DNA from: Verrucomicrobiales bacterium
GTDB taxonomy: Bacteria; Verrucomicrobiota; Verrucomicrobiia; Limisphaerales; CANJXF01
DNA: 33,799 bases
Direction: 5' to 3'
Assembly (NCBI GenBank): GCA_947478865.1
Contig: CANJXF010000044.1
Location: forward strand, 1 to 33,799
Below, piece by piece: positions 31,425 through 33,799 of this stretch. The notes under the pieces are model-generated. The model searched no databases. It was not told the origin of the DNA and saw nothing but the letters and a program-made list of their open reading frames with translations. The position numbers were made by a program, and so were the translations under genes. Every line of letters begins with the position of its first letter. Positions within the stretch are counted from its first letter, which is position 1.

Positions 31425-31589
31425 GCGTCATCGAGAGTAATTCAGAAGAATTCCAACGGTTAAACCATTGCGGCTTTATCAGCCGAGAATGGTGCAACAA
31501 TCATGAAATAATCACAAAATTGTTGACCAAACCGTTGACCATTTTGGCCTAAATTCGCTCCAAGTCGTTGCTGCACACGCAGTTAGAAT
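31425..31589. promoter_or_regulatory. integrase leader and right arm of the att site
   Basis: A+T-rich stretch between the integrase start and attR. TTGACCA occurs at 31523-31529 and 31535-31541, two direct copies with a 12-bp period, matching the pair at 3420-3438. The integrase promoter must lie here. Confidence 0.55.
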
Positions 31590-31610
31590 TGGAGGCGAGG
31601 GTCGGAATTG
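31590..31610. repeat. attR: right copy of the att repeat within tRNA-Cys
   Basis: The 21 bp identical to 3300-3320. They correspond to the encoded CCA, the discriminator, the 3' acceptor strand and part of the T arm of the tRNA, so integration left the tRNA gene intact. Confidence 0.92.
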
Positions 31611-31664
31611 AACCGACGCATACAGCTTTTGCAGAGCCGCGCCTTACCACTTGGCTACCCCGCC
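31590..31664 (-). tRNA. tRNA-Cys (anticodon GCA)
   Basis: On the minus strand the sequence starts GGCGGGGTAGCCAAGTGG, has the anticodon loop CTGCAAA, a T arm with GGTTCAATTCC, and ends CCTCGCCTCCA. The acceptor stem GGCGGGG/CCTCGCC has seven pairs, one of them G-U. The CCA end is encoded. The gene is 75 nt and looks intact. Its 3' end faces the island and serves as the integration site. Confidence 0.97.
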
Positions 31665-31685
31665 TTCCGCAACAACAATATTAAA

Positions 31686-31714
31686 CTTCGCCGAACGCGC
31701 AAGTTCGGTTTTTA
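31686..31714 (-). terminator. possible terminator hairpin after mtnA
   Basis: CCGAAC (31691-31696) and GTTCGG (31703-31708) form a 6-bp stem with a 6-base loop immediately after the mtnA stop. On the minus strand only a weak T-rich stretch follows; on the plus strand five T follow. The evidence is weak. Confidence 0.3.
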
Positions 31715-32848
31715 CTTTTCGGAAAATCCAAGAGCCGCCCGCTTTTTCCACAGATCGCGCGGTTTGAAAATACCGACCGGCGTAATGATCCCGGTGATCA
31801 ACTCCGCCGGGGTCACATCGAAGCCCGGATTGCGCGCGCGGCTGGCGGGATTGGCGACGCGGACGTAGGCGCGGCGCGACGAGGCCGGGGACCGGGAGCC
31901 GGAGGCCGGAGTTGAAATGATTCCCCACGCGCCGAGCACTTCGCTTTCATGCCGCTCTTCAATCGGTATTTCCAGCCCGGAGCGGAGGTTCCAATCGATG
32001 GTGGAAAGCGGGATGGCCACGTAGAACGGAATGCCGTGTCGCCTGGCCAGAACGGCTTTGGTGTAGGTGCCGATCTTGTTGGCGACCTCGCCGGTGCGGC
32101 CGAGGGTGCGGTCGCTGCCGACGATAACCAGGTCAATTTCGCCCCGCTGCATGAGATGTCCGGCGGCGTTGTCGGCGATGATTTCGTGCGAAATTTTTTG
32201 CTGGGCCAGCTCCCAGGCGGTCAAGGTGGCGCCCTGTGAGCGCGGGCGGGTTTCGTCGCAGAACACGTGGAATTTTGTGCCGCGAGCCTGCGCGGCATAC
32301 ATCGGCGCGGTGGCGCTGCCGAAATCGACGAAGGCGAGCCAGCCGGCGTTGCAATGGGTCAGGACGCGGGCGTCCTTCCGGATCAGCGGCGCGCCAAATT
32401 CGCCGATGGCCTGGCAATGCTTGACATCTTCGCTGGCGAATTCCTCGGCCGCCGCCAGCGCGAGCGCCTGTTTTTGCGCGACCGTTTCGCCGGCACTCAT
32501 GATGCGCAGCAGGTCATTCATGGCGTTGACCGGATCGACGGCCGTGGGCCGGGCCGCTTTCAGGACCTCATAAACGCGCGCGGTGTGGAGCGAAAACTTT
32601 TCCAGGCCGGAACCGCGAAAGGCGCGGACCCCCTGGGCCAGGCCGTAGGCCGCCGTGGCGCCGATGGCCCCTGCCCCGCGCACAACCATGTCGGTGATGG
32701 CTCGGGCGGTCTCCTGAAAATTCCGGGTGGAAACAATTTCAAAGCGATGAGGCAAAAGCCGCTGCTCGATGAGCAGGACAGAATTCTTTGCGACGTCAAA
32801 AGCAACAGTGCGGAAATGCCGGGCGCGCCCGCCCACGGTGACTTTCAT
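31712..32848 (-). CDS. mtnA: S-methyl-5-thioribose-1-phosphate isomerase
   Basis: Methionine-salvage enzyme of 378 residues that converts 5-methylthioribose-1-phosphate to 5-methylthioribulose-1-phosphate. Family hallmarks: DMVVRGAGAIGATAAYGLAQ near the N-terminus, LTHCNAGWLAFVDFG with the catalytic Cys in THCNAG, CDETRPRSQG, GSDRTLGRTGEVANKIGTY with the conserved Asp, PFYVAIPLSTID, and FDVTPAELITGIIT near the C-terminus. Between about residues 303 and 340 the sequence is unusual (STPASGSRSPASSRRAYVRV, ANPASRAR). The matching DNA at 31881-31912 is a GC-rich palindromic repeat, so the loop before NPGFDVTPAE seems enlarged by an in-frame repeat. It lies outside the island beside the tRNA, so it is chromosomal backbone. 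The TPR gene is 32 bp upstream on the same strand. Confidence 0.95.
   Translation of the reverse strand: MKVTVGGRARHFRTVAFDVAKNSVLLIEQRLLPHRFEIVSTRNFQETARAITDMVVRGAGAIGATAAYGLAQGVRAFRGSGLEKFSLHTARVYEVLKAARPTAVDPVNAMNDLLRIMSAGETVAQKQALALAAAEEFASEDVKHCQAIGEFGAPLIRKDARVLTHCNAGWLAFVDFGSATAPMYAAQARGTKFHVFCDETRPRSQGATLTAWELAQQKISHEIIADNAAGHLMQRGEIDLVIVGSDRTLGRTGEVANKIGTYTKAVLARRHGIPFYVAIPLSTIDWNLRSGLEIPIEERHESEVLGAWGIISTPASGSRSPASSRRAYVRVANPASRARNPGFDVTPAELITGIITPVGIFKPRDLWKKRAALGFSEK
31881..31912. repeat. GC-rich palindromic repeat inside mtnA
   Basis: GAGGCCGGGGACCGGGAGCC followed by GGAGGCCGGAGT has nested GGCC/CCGG symmetry. Read in the mtnA frame it gives roughly TPASGSRSPAS, which is extra relative to the usual family loop. 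Confidence 0.5.
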
Positions 32849-32880
32849 GATTGGTTTGCGCCGAAGGCCCCGGACCGCGC

Positions 32881-33300
32881 TCAGCGGGCCTGCAGCTTCA
32901 GTTCCCGGACTTTGGCCCGGATTTTCTTGTAGAGAGCGTGATTGCGCAAGTTGCGCAAATCGGGATCGGTCGTGATCCAGCGGAAATCGCGATAGCCGAG
33001 CTGCAGGGCGAGCTCGAGGGCGGCGCTGGCCGCCTCGCAGTCGTCAATCAACGAATAACTGCAGGCCAGATTGTAATGGACCAAGGCATCCTTCGGCTGA
33101 AGCCGGGCGAGCTGCTCGTCCACTTTGAGGCCGTGGGAATATTCGCCCCGGCGCGTGTAGGCGTCCCCGAGAATCTGCAAGGCTTCAACGTAATCGGGAT
33201 CGCGGCGAAGAATCCCCTCCAAAAACCCAATCTCCACGTCCAGATCGCGCTGCTCCCGGCGAGTCAGTTTTTTCCGCGAACTAAAGGCTTTTTTTGGCAT
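32881..33300 (-). CDS. small TPR-repeat protein
   Basis: Protein of 139 residues from the ATG at 33300; a GTG at 33312 would add four residues. After a basic N-terminus it contains about two tetratricopeptide repeats, visible as DVEIGFLEGILRRDPDYVEA, LQILGDAYTRRGEYSHGLKV, LARLQPKDALVHYNLACSYS and CEAASAALELALQLGY. It ends in a basic helix. TPR proteins act as protein-interaction scaffolds; no partner can be named here. It precedes mtnA by 32 bp on the same strand and they are probably co-transcribed. It is chromosomal backbone. Confidence 0.85.
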   Translation of the reverse strand: MPKKAFSSRKKLTRREQRDLDVEIGFLEGILRRDPDYVEALQILGDAYTRRGEYSHGLKVDEQLARLQPKDALVHYNLACSYSLIDDCEAASAALELALQLGYRDFRWITTDPDLRNLRNHALYKKIRAKVRELKLQAR

Positions 33301-33312
33301 AGAATTTGACAC

Positions 33313-33724
33313 TGACTTATCCCTCAGTTTTTCCCTTATGTCGAACTTTTTTTGAATTTTCAGAACAAAAAAGTGTCAGCGCGGCACGCTCGATCAACGC
33401 CCCGGGTCGAAGTTGTTTTTGACTGGGCGGCGGTGGGGAAAAAAGTTCGCGAGCCATGCCGCCTCCCACGGCCGGTCGGAGTGCTGCGAGCGGGGACCGC
33501 CCGCGGGCCCGCTCAATTCCCCTGAAACTCGTGGAACTCCACTTCATCCAGCTCCGCATAGCCTCCGCTCAACCTCCAAAGATAGCATTGATCGGAGGGG
33601 GTAAAGGGGGCGGAGCATCAATGCTAACTGTTGTTGAACAAGCCCGGATATGGTTCCTCGACGTTTTTAGTGGGTAAAGGGGGAAAAATTGTTTTTTCTG
33701 GTGGGGCGTATGATACCGGAGAGA
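33313..33724. other. intergenic region with a 10-bp inverted repeat
   Basis: No gene is supported here. TAGCATTGAT (33583-33592) and ATCAATGCTA (33617-33626) are a perfect inverted pair around a 24-bp purine-rich spacer. The word GGGTAAAGGGGG occurs at about 33599-33610 and again at about 33673-33684. This may be the end region of the transposable element that starts downstream, or a regulatory hairpin. Confidence 0.45.
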
Positions 33725-33799
33725 ATGTTTCAACAGATCTTGGCGCTGGGTGAAGCCTGGCGGGTGTTGCGGATGGATTACCTGGAAAAAGAGCAGCAG
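33725..33799 (+). CDS. start of a gene cut by the window edge, possibly ISL3-family transposase
   Basis: Twenty-five codons run to the window's end without a stop: MFQQILALGEAWRVLRMDYL, then EKEQQ. A GGAGAG ribosome site lies just upstream. The pattern of a short helix, then LG..W.V and a beta strand of alternating charged residues, resembles the N-terminus of ISL3-type transposases. The evidence is too short to be firm. Confidence 0.4.
   Translation, partial: MFQQILALGEAWRVLRMDYLEKEQQ

Overview
The window is about 58% GC by eye and looks like a chromosomal segment of a bacterium, most likely Verrucomicrobiota (tentative). That guess rests on a secreted serpin relic, a MITE, and many short palindromic repeats of the type that translates as LTPALSP..GE, scattered between and inside genes. 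A 28-kb integrative island fills most of the window. A 21-bp direct repeat marks its ends: 3300-3320, and 31590-31610, where it is the 3' end of a tRNA-Cys gene. Chromosomal backbone lies on the right (tRNA-Cys, mtnA, a TPR gene, the start of a possible transposase) and probably on the left (an OmpA-like gene and a frameshifted receiver-domain gene). A tyrosine integrase gene with an in-frame amber codon sits just outside the left att copy. The locus therefore looks like a tandem or remnant array of two related tRNA-Cys elements.

Inside the island, the left end carries a small HD hydrolase of the SpoT/MESH1 type and a small helix-turn-helix protein behind a 9-bp inverted repeat. The centre is one minus-strand gene train of about 18 kb, running from 23098 down to about 4865. 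Its order is hsdM, hsdS, hsdR (type I restriction-modification), radC (JAB/MPN fold), a 2505-residue protein with two sacsin/Hsp90-type GHKL ATPase modules, a 900-residue SNF2-type helicase, a stand-alone helix-turn-helix protein, and a zinc-ribbon/coiled-coil protein. Most junctions overlap by 4-8 bp or are separated by 7-22 bp, so these genes are almost certainly co-transcribed and probably translationally coupled. A divergent WYL-domain regulator at 24010-25140 faces the operon. A decayed copy of its start lies between the two, and its helix-turn-helix domain reappears as the stand-alone protein near the operon's far end. I read this as an anti-phage cargo. The coupling of a complete type I system to RadC, a giant double-GHKL protein and an SNF2 helicase is the best candidate here for an undescribed system.

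The right third (25.2-30.7 kb) is a phage- or satellite-like module. It holds an XRE repressor with a divergent control region, a protein with the regulatory module seen in large ATPase/cyclase proteins, an excisionase-like HTH protein, a DEDDy 3'-5' exonuclease, an ERF single-strand annealing protein, and an unknown protein. It ends at an integrase that has lost its catalytic C-terminus exactly beside a short repeat. No capsid, terminase or tail genes are visible. This module is full of short repeats, several read in frame as protein, including a perfect 46-bp repeat read in two different frames in two genes. The defence operon has almost none.
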